Source: Pyrrhoderma lamaoense
Taxonomy: Eukaryota > Basidiomycota > Agaricomycetes > Hymenochaetales > Hymenochaetaceae
Assembly (NCBI GenBank): GCA_002794735.1
Contig: NBAZ01000025.1
Span: 1-64,000 of the forward strand
Direction: 5' to 3'
Length of the DNA: 64,000 nucleotides
The notes beneath the pieces were generated by a model. It saw only the letters and a program-made list of their open reading frames with translations. It had not been told where the DNA came from and searched no databases. The number at the start of each line of letters is the position of its first letter. Position 1 is the first letter of the stretch. Of this stretch, positions 1 to 12,972 are shown piece by piece. A program made the position numbers and the translations under genes.

Positions 1-96
1 TGAACTGATGAACAACATGCGAGTAAAATGAGGAAAACGCCAGACTAAAAAAGTTTAAGGATAACGAAATAAAAGGAAAGATTATATAAGAATCTA

Positions 97-3042
97 TTAC
101 ACAGCCATTTGTATTCGCCTTTCGTCAGTTCGCTCTCCAATCTCCGACATCTTGTGAAGAGCAGGATTTGGTGTCCAACTTTCTCTTCTGTTCCCTGTCC
201 CGGACTGTCTATGAGAATTAAATGAAGCAGGAGTAGACGGAACGGAAACAGAACGGCTAGAAGATTGGTAGCCTCCCTCTCCAAGATCGATTTGATCGAG
301 TCCAAGTCCAGCAAAAGACTCTCTTCTGGGAAGTTCAGTTCCTAATGTCGAAGATCCAATAGAGCTCGGTCCGAAAGAATCCAAAGTAGTTCCAGTGCTA
401 GGCATCTGACTTGAATGATAACTATCATGCCTGAATACCGAAGAATGACCTGCTGAGGTAGGCGTGTTCGCAGGATAAGGCTCATTTAAAGACGGATCAA
501 GTGGAACATTTTGCTGTGGCGTTGGATTACGTGGCCGTTCAGCCAACTCTGAATCTGAGCGTGTTGGGCTAGCGGATTCACTTGGATTACCCTTTTCCTT
601 CGACAACGAACCGTTTGAAGACTCCACTTCATTTTGGTAACCGGGTACACCCTTGTTCTTTTCCCTTGCTACTCCAAGGAACAAATTCGATCCAAGACGA
701 ACTCCAAGACGGCGCTTAACGTGCTCACGCCATAAGGATCGGAGACCAAGATTTGTGAGGAGGTTGAAAAACATGAGAACAACACAAAGCGAGAAGATCA
801 AAGCCATGACAATCCCGACTACAACACGGGTAATGGCACCAATATTGAAGCGCTCGACAAAAGCAAAAGATAAACCGGTTGCCAAAATTCGGCCAGAAGC
901 CAGAGTATTAGAGAGAACATCGCCTCCTCGCGTCTGATAGGGGCGAAGGATGACTGTCGTACCAAGAGAACCTATTTCTATTATGATCAGAACAATAAGC
1001 TGAGCGAGTCCATTTGCACTTCCGAATGCGATAACTAGTGCTTTTATGAATAGTACTGATAGAGGAACTACGAAGTAATAATATCGTGGAAGTCGAAGTG
1101 TATCAAATAATGGGCCAAGAGAAACTAGATGCCGGGTATTGTTGAATAATATTTCGGGATGTTCACGCTTAGAGAGGTAGAAAATAATGAATACTGAGTA
1201 AACTAAAGCTGAAATCACCGAGATAATTGCGATTACGGAAAGTAGTATAGATAGCCAGGAATCCTTAAGTGTCCACTGGTGAAGGGAGAAGATGGCTATA
1301 GGAAAGAATACGATAAGCAGCTGAAAATAACAATAAGTGGTCAATTTAGACGAATAAGACTAAGCAAAGAGATAATAATTACTAGGCGGAGTACCCAACC
1401 CCTCGCGAACCAGGGTAATATTCTTTCCACTCCTCCAATTTTCCATCATTCTTATCCGAATTTCGTTTCATCCTTGGAAGGAAATAGATTATTGCCCAGC
1501 CAGCTCCAATAAGCACGATAGCAATCGCGGTAAGCATAAGAAGCGTGAAAAACACACTCATGAATGCGTTCGCAGTGCTAATCCCTAACGAGCTGACATA
1601 GACAGGAATCCCGGCATCTAGTACATTGGAGCTAGTCACCGTCACCGTAGTATCTCGTCTTGAGAAAAGATTGATATCGTCTGATCTAGAAGCCAGTTGG
1701 TTAGAAGCCAGTTTCTTCTGAAGTGTCTGGATCGCTATTCGAGTCTGTTCGCTGATAGTGGATATAACATTATATGGGGAAAGTCTTCGATTTACGAGTT
1801 CTACACCGTCACCACCAGCTGCATCGCTCATTGAACCTCCTGTTTTATGACGCATATTGTCAATGGCGTTTTGTATATGTGAGCCGTCAGAAGAGCTGAA
1901 AAGCCCTACTGCCCAGCTGAAATTGCTAGCAAAGGCTCGATATACCACAGGATAGTTAAGGTCTAAAAGAGCAGCACCAACGATAGTTTGTAAAAGACTA
2001 ATGAGATCTATGAAACGTGCAGGTGCTCGCGGATCACCTGAACGGAAAGTTGTATGAAGGAGAGCAGTCAAAAAAGAAGCCAACACTAGCCCCCCTGTCG
2101 CCCATTCGACAGCAAGCTGGCGCATTGACCACCCATTTGAAAGAGTGCTTTGAACACAAGCCTTGAGTTCACCCGAGTCTATACTATTAAGCGTGAGTTG
2201 AGCGAAAGCTTCGAGATCTGGGACCTTGTAAGCAATACTGGGAATATGCGAAGCGATGTCTATTGAATCGGGAAGCGGAATAGTTTGGGACCCTTGAAAA
2301 TTATACGTTGGAAGTGGGCATAGTGCACCATTCAGAATAGTGCAGAGGTCGATAGTGAGATTTAATGGTTGCATTCCATAGACGTTTAGTAAGAGGGATG
2401 CAGTGACGTTCACAGCATCGACACTAGCCGCACTGATATTGAAGAAAATGGACTGATTTGCAGCAAAATACATGACGTCAAACTGTTGCACGAGGACAAC
2501 TTCGGGAGGTTCACAGTATGACACGGATGAAGTGACTGTTAAGAATCAACATTGAGTATCATGCTCTGGAGAATTATAATAAAAATAGGAAATTAGGAAA
2601 ATATAATAAAATTGAGACTGCAGGATCACATCCATCATATAGGTTTAAGTAAGTAACGACCCCAAGGGATGGTATCCGATCAGCCGGGTAAAGCTCTTAC
2701 CCTGAGTCCAAAAATATGACTTTATGAATTGAAAATTGACACTTGACGCTGTGGACAAGCAAGTAAACTCCAACCCATTTGCAACAACTTTAGTCAAGTT
2801 TATCCCGAATTTCGATGAAACAAAAGCGAGTCGTACACATCCGAGGAGCCAGAGATGTCACAGCAGAACAAGAAAAAGAACTGAGAACAAATAAAGAAGA
2901 AATAGTACTCACAGAGGACATCATTATCAGAATTAACGACGTTAGAGGAAGTTGAACTTGCAGCAGCGACGTAAAGAGCGAAAGCTGAGAGAGAAAGGGT
3001 AGATAAGAGAAGATGTCGCAGCCCGGCAACGAAAGAGAGCAT
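97..3042 (-). CDS. FLC/TRP-like (ML-like + TRP domain) membrane protein
   Basis: The gene reads from an ATG at 3042. The first exon (3042-2913) encodes a signal peptide (MLSFVAGLRH then a hydrophobic stretch). A 377-nt intron (2912-2536, GTGAGT..CAG) joins in frame to FTSSVSYCEPPEVVL, the start of the lumenal ML-like domain of the fungal flavin-carrier/TRP-like family. About 380 residues follow, then a short intron near 1350-1390 (exact donor uncertain). The second large exon carries several membrane helices (FFPIAIFSLHQWTL, ALVIAFGSANGLAQL, GILATGLSFAF-type) and the LRPYQTRGGD loop. A Ser/Pro-rich cytoplasmic tail of about 200 residues ends at 97. Known family members act in ER/plasma-membrane FAD or calcium handling and cell-wall integrity; that role here is inferred from family only. 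No frame damage was seen. Confidence 0.85.
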
Positions 3043-6000
3043 ATCGACCAGACCGGCGGTCAGAGCTCAGAGGTGGAACAGAGGTGAAAGAAAGAAAGTG
3101 AGTGGTTCACAGACTCCAATAATTCACAGAACCTTCAATTGTCGACCTCTTTGTAGTGCTGTGGGCAGTTGCCCTACTGACCAAGAGAAAGCCAGAGAAT
3201 GCAGAGGACAATAACCACGTCCGGTTATGGAAGTCCGCCAATGATTTAGTCGCGTATTCTTCAGATGCGTTTGTACTCTTTTCAATCTTCTTTCCTTCTT
3301 TCTTATTCTTCTCGTATATGAGCGCTGCCTCTTTTCTCGTCGTCGTCGCAGCAGTGTCAGCGCCGTCTAAGTTGACAATGTTGTTAATTCCAAGTTCAGC
3401 CGGAACGAGGGGAGGGTATCGGATGATGAGCACACTCACTTATGCTTATTGTCTGACTACAATGCACCCACTTCCCACGCCATCGACTCCGCAGTTTAGT
3501 GCATGTCCCCCTTTTTTGATTCCATCTTCACGTCAGCGTGGTAGACTCGTGTAAACACACTCTCTTCGTGCTAAACTCGCGTGTACATAGTGCATGCATT
3601 TTTAAGGCTTTCGCTCTTACAGCCTCTTCAATGCCGCCCAAACAAATCTTTTCATAAAACTAAAAATAGTTATTGAAAATCAAGTCGATCCCGTCTTAAC
3701 TGAGTCATTGTCTTAATTGGGTATCCGTTTTTCCACTCTCTATCTACGCAGCTCGTATCATCTTACTGTTGATATGTGCTCCTTACTCAATGATTCCTCT
3801 CCGCGACGCACTCCAAACTCTCAGCAATTCTCACCTTATTTTAGTGGTTTTAAACTTCATTCAACTTATTTAGTGGCTGGGATCCAACATAGCACAAGAG
3901 TAATGTAATGACACTACTATTCAATATACCATAAAAACGCAAAAAAGCGTTTTGATTATGATTTATAGTTATTGTATTATCAATACCGCTCACTGATTAT
4001 CTATTTTAGCGAGTTTGGAAATTTGACTGAGTAGCATATTCCATCTTTCCTCCAAGATTAGTATTACACCACTACCATTTATCCGCTAACAAGGAACCAA
4101 ACGGTCTTTAGCTTGTAACTGACTAAAATTAGTCTTAAACGTCACTTAAAGCTAAAGCTTCAGAAGTCTCAAGGCAGAGATGCGTATGTAATGTCACTAA
4201 GTTTGGTAACGCTAATCATCTGGCTAACTATCAACCTTTTGGTTCTTATTCCAATTTCAAACGGTTGATCTGAGTTCTTAATAGCCCCTTCACGTTCTAA
4301 CCGTCTTATTCACTGGAACTATCAGACATTTCACCTTCCACCGTCTTAAATGCTACGATCTAGGTTTCGTGAATTGTCCGACAAAAAAGTTTACCACACG
4401 TTTCGCGATTAGCTGGGGCAATTCTCGAAAAACTTTCTTATCTTCGTATACTAGAACAGATCAACTAGAATCATATACTAGTTTCGACTCTCAAGCGTAC
4501 AGGCTAGTCTTCGACACTTCTCACTCAATGCCGGTACAAGTTCACCACCGACAAACGGGCAACAAATTTCAACATCTCGAGTGTCGGGCTACGTCAGACG
4601 CGCCCGCCTACAGTTTATTACAGCCCTCCTAAGTCCGGAAAATAAAAGGCGTCGTGTGATCCAGGAATAATCTATTTTCCATGTGCATATCTAACAGATT
4701 ACATGAACCACGAATGTACGTGTACTGCTTTCTAATAATGTATAGCAATCTAGTCCATGGGGACAGCCATAGCCATGCCCAGGACCTTGAAAGTAACAGG
4801 CAAGCTCCGGACTGAACGCAAGAGCGTCTATCAAAACCCTGCTATAGTCAGCAAAATATCTAAAAATAACGAAGTATAAGTTCCGCTACCAGTATCGTCC
4901 GATACTTTGAAACTGAAACCCCGGTGCACTCTGGCGGTTGTCGACAAGAGTTGAAATAGCATGAAGATGTTACGCACTGTAACAAGTAGTCCTTGGAGAG
5001 GTATGATAATCTCCATACTTTAAAACTCGAACCATTTGTCATCCATATCGAGTCTCGTCGGCTCCGAAGGGTCCTAATTTATTCATCGTGTTTAGCCTTT
5101 TTTGTACCTTTAAGGTACTGAGAAGAACATCTCTATACATTACTAGATAGACACTAGTTACATCGAGCAATTTCCTTGATGGCATTGATCTACTTCAAGG
5201 CTGTGTCCCCGATCTTTACCGCGACAATGCTTCTTCAATTGGTATGCAATCCTTCTACTTTTCCGATCAACCAATCCTTTTCGCTGGTCTCTATCCTCAT
5301 TCAACCAGCTCGTAAATCCGTATTACTAGCTTCCAATTCCGTTTCAAAGGACATGAGCGCCCACAAAAATAGTGTCTTCTCTTTATGTTGGTCGTATGAT
5401 TCTGGTGTATTCTTATTCGCATTGAGGATAGCCAAGAACTGATGTCAGGTAGAACAAAAGTGGGAGCTATAGAAAACGTCAAAATGGAACTATCTAAAGG
5501 GGGCCCAATATCATCAATAAATAGAACAAACTTCAGGCATCCATACGCTTTCTACATGTTTTTCAAAACACCTCCTGCCCATACTACTTTTGAAGCATCA
5601 AACAGAAATGGCACTTCTTATCTCAACCACAACAAAACACTTTATTCCGCCTTCCTTGATGTCAAATGTCAAGTTTGAAAGCCCATCCAACAATCTTAAC
5701 TAAACGAAAACTATTTCCAACTACAAAATGTCGCACTTTCATCTAATTAAATTATCTTGCAAATTGGTAAGTACATGTGTTCATATGTCTGAGGATCGCG
5801 TATACCTGTGTCAAAGAAAAGGGAGCGCCGGTTGCTCCGCTCATGTCTCGGGAGTTATGTTGTCCCAATATAGGAGTCCAACCCATTGAGTTTATTTAAT
5901 CAAATATTTTGATTCATGATAAAGTAGGTTTAATCTGCGAAGAGAAGGAAATCTTATCCGATAATTCCTACATCCGGAGGTTTAGGGATGAGAATGAACC

Positions 6001-9000
6001 CTCTATCGGGAATGTGTAGTAGAAACTATAGTAACATCTTTACTTATTGTGTCACAATCGTCCATCACCCATCAATGCCTCTAACATTGTATTGTATACA
6101 GTTCATAGCCATGGCGGTAGTATCATATGGTCTTAAAACATAGACCTGTTTCCGTACCCGATCTGCTTACTCATTCTTGTGGCTGGCCTCAATGTAGATA
6201 TGTATCCCGAACATGTGCCGAAGGGCTGTGCTGTCCACACCGAAGTCAGGGTCGAGCGAGAAAGACAATCCTTTTCTCGACTTCCCTAAATAACCTACTT
6301 TAGTCGATTAATTGATGATAAAGAGGCCTTTTTTCTCCTCTACCAGATTAGTAATTTAACGATGAATTGGTTCCTCGGGTGAATTCCGAAAGTCCTAATC
6401 ATGCTTTCGAAGGAAAAAGTAGTCTATGCTTTCCTCAAGCTGATATACTTTTTTTACTATCCTATTTGGATTGCAGACTGACGATGACAGATAGTTTAAC
6501 AACTATAATACATACCGAAAGACCCAATCTTCGAGTAAATGTATTACATCATACATGCGATTAGAACTTACTACCATGCTGACTAATACGTGTTGATTCT
6601 GATAGATTTCAACAGTAACTTTGGAACATCATTTTCATAGCGGCGAAGGATTACCTGCGAACCACATCCTCTGATTTTACTATAATACGGTGCCTTAAAC
6701 GAAGCATACGGATTCAGCTTTCACAGCCTTGAGATAGAATTCACAAGAGAATATGAATCTTATAAATTAAACAAGAAAAATCCGACTGGTTAGCATAGAA
6801 ACCAGGAGTAATAGGATTGATACAAATTTTATATATAAACTTTTATCTAATAGGACTATTAAAGCGTGAGCTTGTTTGTCAACATTTGCACTGCTTCAAT
6901 ATCGGATTCGATGAACTAAATTGAAAACAGGGGAGAAATACAGGTAAAAGTAGAAGAAATTAATGGTGAAGCTTGCTGTTAAAATCAGATGCTATATAGA
7001 AGCTGATGGACCTGAGCAAAGGAAGGAAATATGCTGCACATATACACGAATAGAGATACTCAAAGCAAGTGCTGCAGAACTGGGGAAATAGCCAGTTTCA
7101 GTTTAGATTCGAGCAGCTTTCGGCTCCGGTCCTTTCCCATGAGTGGACGAGAGAAAGGTGCTAGTATTCTGTCTTCTAGTCCATAGTTCCGAAGCTCGCG
7201 GCTAGTAGTACCTTTGGCATATAAAACGCCGTACGTTGAAAAAAAACTGAGATCAAATTTTAAAGGTTAAGCGGGGAAGGTTCATATAGTAAAAGGACTT
7301 GTGAAGTGTAGCTTATCCACAAACCTGAGATCCCAGCTCATGTTCAAAGTCCATGAAACACGAAGCTAGAGCAATCTTTACCTTCGCAAAGCTCTTTAGA
7401 CCCTTGGAGAGTATTGATTTGGAAAAACTTATGCACCCACATTTCCTTATATCGTCTAATGAAGAGTACATATTATCTCCGTGTATGTGGACAACCTCGA
7501 TGAGTTCTGATATCCAGTCGTACGTATGTCTATGTCTATACGCCGTCTTACATGTACACACTCGAGATTGCCTTAAGGTTGATCGTTTGCTGTAGAAAGA
7601 CCGGGTCTGTCAATATACCGACCTCTGTTCACTATCCCAAGCATATACCGATAGGTCGGCAATTGAATGACGATGCCTGCTGGCGATTGATGATCCGTAG
7701 CGGTATGGGTTGGGGTAACAGGCAAAATAAGCAACAAGCATAAACATGCTTCGACGACTAAATAATCGAGTGAGTTTTTCTTTTAGTCGACGGACTTGAA
7801 GGTAGATTTACGCCGTATTGTACTGTTCCAGATTTGGTTGGCGAGTGGGTAGAAATCAGGCGTTTTGAGGGCTCCGAGAACTCTATATGGTCCCTTGCTT
7901 GGAAGTGAAGGTTGAGACATAACAAAAAAGGTTAAGTATCCGATCCCAACAAATGCTTGATAGGAAGTATCGTATCTTCTTGTCTTGTGTACAATTTTAG
8001 TCTAGCACAGGGAAGCAGATCGCGAAAAACCCAAAAGTCTGATGCAGTACTTTCTATCCCCACGCCCATCTATAGACAGGAATGCTTGACCAACTTACTG
8101 AATGACTGGCTAAGTAGCTGATGATGAAATGACGGAGGAACTAATCATTGAGCGCGTTGTCGAGGACATAGCCTTGAATAAAGTTATTCATGGCCTACGG
8201 CTTCTTTCGATCTGGATTAATGAAGAAGATCCTAACGTATGTCTTCGAGCGGGGAGTATAGACCGTCGGTCACCATGCAGACCCATAATAGTAAAGAGGA
8301 GTTGATACGGTATATCTTGTTTTCTCTCTGGTTTACATGTAAGCTGTTGCTGCTGTGGCCAAAGAATATAGAATGGAGGGTATGAGGCACTATTACGATA
8401 ACCTTAATTTGTTTTTTCTCTTAAATAAATCGTATTTCTAATCGATACGAATGAGTTTCACTGACATGGAGACATCCGTGGAAAGAACGTATTAGCCACG
8501 AGCTCGGCTTCACGGTTTGATGGAGAAATGCTCGGCTAGGAGATTATTGCCGATCATACTCGAGTATTTCGATAGTTGCCAGGCTTGATACTATGGCCGG
8601 TCTTATTGAAATATCCAGAATACGCAAAGAAGTTGGGTCGATGCGATTAAGAGTTAAAGGACAAACGATGTGTTTGAACGGCTTGACACAAGCACAGATA
8701 AGAACGTACGTCAGTATCAGTCGGGTGCAGAAAGTGCAAATATTGAATTATAGAGAGATGGAACAGTTGAGGGATAGCAAGCAAAGAATCAGCTTAGATG
8801 TATATCGAGGATGACCTCGAGTAGGAATGAGATCCAGAATAGGGCTGAGATGACTAATCACACAGAAATCATCATAATGACGATGGAAAAACTGAGGAAC
8901 AGGTACACTAGCACTAAGGAAGAAAAAAAAGAAAGGGATTGACGAGTACAGGATATGCTGAGATCGACGAGAGTGCTTGGCAAAGGTGATCAGTTGTGGC

Positions 9001-9227
9001 TGAAGTGTAAGCATGTGAGATCTGAGCCGGGTTGTCGGAGCGAGGGGAAACTTAAGGGGGAGTGAAGCATGTGGACACGATCTCAGTGAAGATCAGACAT
9101 AGAGTAAGCGGGCGAAAGGGAAAGAAGGTAGCTAGTGTCGGAGAGAGCATTGATGCGATGCGTCAGGAGTTAGCATTGTGTATCAGAGTTATTCAAAGGG
9201 TTATGTATGATAATGGCTCACAAGAGC

Positions 9228-9262
9228 AACAGAAGAGACAGCAACAGCAACAACAACATCAT
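9228..9262. repeat. CAA/CAG microsatellite
   Basis: A run of CAG and CAA triplets broken by single changes, followed by CAT triplets. It sits in non-coding sequence or in a weak open frame, so it is recorded only as a simple repeat. Confidence 0.6.
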
Positions 9263-9737
9263 CATCGAGGAGGATCATCGATGAACAACCGCGGGACACA
9301 AAAAGAAAGTTTTGTACTCGAGCAGAGCTCGACGTCGGTGTCGGGCAACATTCGCCGCTGTGTGAGGGTAAGGCGCGGCAGAGGCGGGACGGGTGATGGC
9401 TTACATAATTTCGGGTAAAACGAAATGAAGCTCAAACAGCAGAGACAGCGAGCGGGAGATCAAAAATGGTTGATTATATTTGTGAATAAAAAAAATGAGA
9501 AAGAAAATAAAAAATAAAACTCATTAAAAGGTTAATCGAACAAATCCCAGTCCCCACGCGCTGTTTTTATATCTAATAACGTTTAATAAATTCGCGTTTC
9601 TCCTCTCCCTTTTATTCCTCTCCTCCTCCCGCCATCTTTGTTCCTTTTTCTCCTCCTCCTCCTCCGACATTTCCTTCTCCCTCACTCCCGGTGTCTCGCC
9701 CTGCTCTCTTATTTCATCCATCTATATTATTTTTTCT

Positions 9738-9745
9738 CTATATAA
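9738..9745 (+). promoter_or_regulatory. TATA-like element upstream of the Zn2Cys6 gene
   Basis: TATATAAG sits about 235 nt before the ATG at 9977, at the edge of a long CT-rich tract. The distance suggests a long 5' leader if it is used. Prediction from sequence alone. Confidence 0.35.
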
Positions 9746-9976
9746 GCTCATGGACTTTGTTTTCTTCCACCTTTAATCTCCCTCTCAAGTATCAGTCTAG
9801 TGCTCGCAACATTTCTAGCGCATACTCTCCGTTTCATCTCTACCTAATCCCATCTTTTAGCACTAGCTACCTCAATCCCTTTTTATAGTTACCTATCCAT
9901 TACAAGACACCGGTCAAACCACCCTCTTACTCTCACAACACAAGGCTTATAAAGACAATACTGATACTCATATCAT

Positions 9977-12972
9977 ATGACAATGGCTCATCAACCGTCA
10001 AAGTCCAATTCAGCCTCTTCGTCAGAATCAGGATCAGGCTCTGCTTCTGCCTCGACTTCAAAGCCCTCTCCGGGGAACCCGCCTACTCTTGCTCGTGGAA
10101 AGGCATGCCTTAGATGCCGGAAGCGCAAAATGGTGAGTGTGTATACTTCTTGTGCTTGTGCCTTTTCGCTCGTCGGCCCCGAACACAATCATACTTTCCC
10201 ACGGGAACAAATGCTTGCTCCGAACAAGACAATGGGACATATGATTCATCAATGTATCACATACAACCAACGCATATGTTCTTCTTGTGCCCAAAGCACT
10301 GGTTCTTCATATGCAGTGCAAAATGCATCATCATCCTCACTGATTGATTCAATATCAATGAATAAACTCTAATTTTTCATTTCTTTCATAAATTAAATCT
10401 TTCAATCAATCTTTGTTTGCATTTCTATCTTCTTACTGATTTCGTCCTCGTACAGCGCTGTGATGCTCTTAAACCGGCCTGTAGTCAATGTGTACGTGCA
10501 AACAAGCCGGAAGGGTGCGCATACGATGATGGTCGTGGGAAGACACGTACTCAAGCTCTCCGCGAACGCATCGCACGCTTAGAGGCAGAGATCGCTCTAC
10601 TCCGTGATCCATCGAATCCGAACCATGCATCAATCCTTTCTGCACTTGGTCCTTCCGAAGGTCTTCCCTCGTTAAGTGGGGGTTCGGAGACAATTTTCCT
10701 CAGTGACCCTCATGCGTCCTCATCCTCATCTACACCTGGATCAGCCGGAGTCGGTCAACTTCCTTCATCCCTACAAGATTGGGATTCTCCAAGTGATGTT
10801 TCAAGGCCATCAACTGCTCAAGGGGTTGATGAGCTTCTTCTTGCTTCCTATAGCGGTGGACCTCAACGAACACAGCGCCCCGCTCTCGTCCGTCTTCAGG
10901 CATTTTTGGATATAGCGCAAATCATCCGATAGTACTTGCCCATAATCAGTCTTCTAACAGTTTTTCTCAGTCTCAAGGTTTCTTGCACCCAGGTCCTTTC
11001 ACTCAAGTTGGGCTTGACAACTTTGTAAATGGGACAGATAGTTCTCCGTCTCCAAGTGCAAGCACTGTTGGTTCAGGCTGTGAACCACCTTTAAGTGCCA
11101 ACACATTCGATGATTTCAGAGATTTTGGTGACTTTGGGTCTCCAGACGTAGCTCAATCTCTTTCACCTGGCTCTGCCCCTGCTTCGACATCGGGCGCTGC
11201 CTTCGGCATCTATCACCATTCTGCATCGCCTACACCCGGTTTTCCATCGTCCTTCTCTTCCCCTTACATTCAGCAGACTCAACCTCCGTCTCAATCATCG
11301 GCGCTTGTATCTTTAGACCCGATCGGGTTGAGTGAAGAAGCCTCTCACGCGCTCCTCCGGACCGCACTATCTCGCCCCATACAACCGTACCAAATGGGTT
11401 TTGCTTACCACCCCGGTAGAGTCGCATCTTCGTTCGGGCTTGGTGTTTTTCCTTTCGCATCCGGTTCTGGTTCGCCTAACTTAGGAGAGAATGAAATAGT
11501 AGGTAGCACAAATAGCAACAGGAGACTAAGGTCACATCACCAGTCACTGCGTAATGCACTTATCTTATGGGGTGCCTTCCGTGCTAGAGGTGCCCCTTTT
11601 GTCAGTCCTGCTCTTGAAAGAGCCTTGGAACAGCGTGTGACAAATGGTGTGAAGGAAGCTGTTATGTCTTCCTCTCAAAGTGCAGATTCCCCTCCTTCGT
11701 CTGATACTGAACGAGACTTCTCTGAAAGACAAACAGGTGAAAGCAGAGGTGATAAGGTGCTTGATGCATTGGACGCTACACAAGCACTAGTATTACTTGC
11801 TCGCTATTGCTTTGCTACGGGGCGTGCACGTGAAGGACGGTTCCACGTCTCCGGTGCTGCTGACTTGGCCATTCAGCTTGGTCTTCATCAGTTGCACGCC
11901 CCAGCACATTCTTCTGTCCCGACGGATCCTTCTGGGCAGTCGTATCTGTTTCTTGTGAACCCAGTAGTGCAGTACTCGTTCTGCCCTCACCAGAAGATAC
12001 GGTTGAACTTGGTGTCCGTGTTCGCCTATTTTGGGAAGTATATACATTGGATCGTTTGCTATCAGCTCACTTGAGACTTCCACCTGTTCTAGCTGCCCTT
12101 GATTCCTCTATAGAACCAGCTTCTAGGGTAGATACACCTTGGCCAGAGGAGCTTGTTGACTACGCGGCTCTTCCGGCTGAAGCCTTTGAGAGTGTATGCC
12201 TTCCTCCGGGAACTTCTCAAGGTACACTCCGAACTTTCTTTGTGCAACAAGGGGCACAGCCCGTAGGTGCTTCAGGAGGCTATAGTGTACCAGCGCTTCG
12301 TGCGAAAGGTGCAGCTCTTCTATGTGCAGCTGGTCGCGTAGCAGATAGCTGGGGGTCATATAATCCTAGCCCGCGTCCTAGTTCTACCTTTCCCGATGGG
12401 ACAACAACGTCTCCTGGAGCTCAACAGCAATTGCAGGATAACAATCCATCTGCAGCGTTTGCTGCACTTGAGCGAACGCTTGCACGCTATGCAGCATCTC
12501 TTATTCCGCTACAACAACTTGCTGCTGGCCTTTCTTCTGACGAACGCCGCGTACAAGCAGAGCTTCACCTTCTTCTATGCGCAGCAAGGGTCCGTCTGAA
12601 CTTACATCTGGCAAGAGCTGGAGTTCGGGATAGCTTGGAAGCTTGCGTTCGATCTGGAAGGGCTGCTGCAGGTTTAGCGAGGTTACTCGGTTCATCAGCT
12701 ATTGCTGGCAATGACATGACTGGTTTAGGAGAGAGTGAGTGGGGTGGATGGGATGGACTCGTTGGTGTATGCTTTCTTTCTTTTTTTTACCATATCAGCT
12801 TAACTAATATCTACGATTGCAGAGTTGTTGGACAACTATCGCTTCCGTGTTTGCACTTGATGCTGTTCAGGCTTCGGGTGCACCATGGGTAGGGCACGAT
12901 TTGAGTGCAGTTCTTTCTGCAGCAGCGCACTTTAACATGTCAGGTAAGACTGGTTTGTATCCCCCTATCTAG
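9977..12972 (+). CDS. Zn2Cys6 fungal-specific transcription factor
   Basis: The N-terminus is Ser-rich. The binuclear cluster CLRCRKRKM / RCDALKPACSQC..C is split by an intron (10133-10455, 323 nt) whose removal restores C-x2-C-x6-C-x6-C-x2-C-x8-C. A leucine-rich coiled coil follows (LRERIARLEAEIALL). A 44-nt intron (10856-10899) joins the long second part. The fungal_trans middle region is seen around 11540-12090 (LRNALILWGAF, RYCFATGRAREG, FWEVYTLDRLL). A frame change near 11,915-11,975 is either a small intron or a one-base error. The last intron (12767-12822) leads to a final exon with CWTTIASVFALDAVQ and the stop at 12972. The protein is a nuclear DNA-binding regulator; its targets cannot be read from this window. 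Confidence 0.85.

Larger units (their letters stand above)
3043..9976. other. 6.9-kb stretch without a recognisable gene
   Basis: Only short open frames occur here, with no domain, no consistent splice pattern and no family I recognise. The longest (3156-3554 + and 9062-9418 +) have low-complexity or shadow-like translations. The first part overlaps the divergent promoter of the FLC gene. A CAR-type (Gln-coding) microsatellite lies at about 9228-9262. From 9590 to 9960 the plus strand becomes strongly pyrimidine-rich, as expected of a fungal promoter/leader ahead of the regulator gene at 9977. I see no terminal repeats or transposase fragments. Confidence 0.5.

Noticed and set aside
3156..3554. 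132-aa plus-strand open frame opposite the FLC promoter
   Set aside because: No domain, hydrophobic low-complexity composition and an overlapping minus frame of similar length; probably chance.
9062..9418. 118-aa frame with a Gln/His tract
   Set aside because: The tract is a simple repeat and the rest has no coding features.
10188..10372. Read-through extension of the first exon of the Zn2Cys6 gene
   Set aside because: It would destroy the zinc cluster, which is completed only by splicing at 10132/10456.
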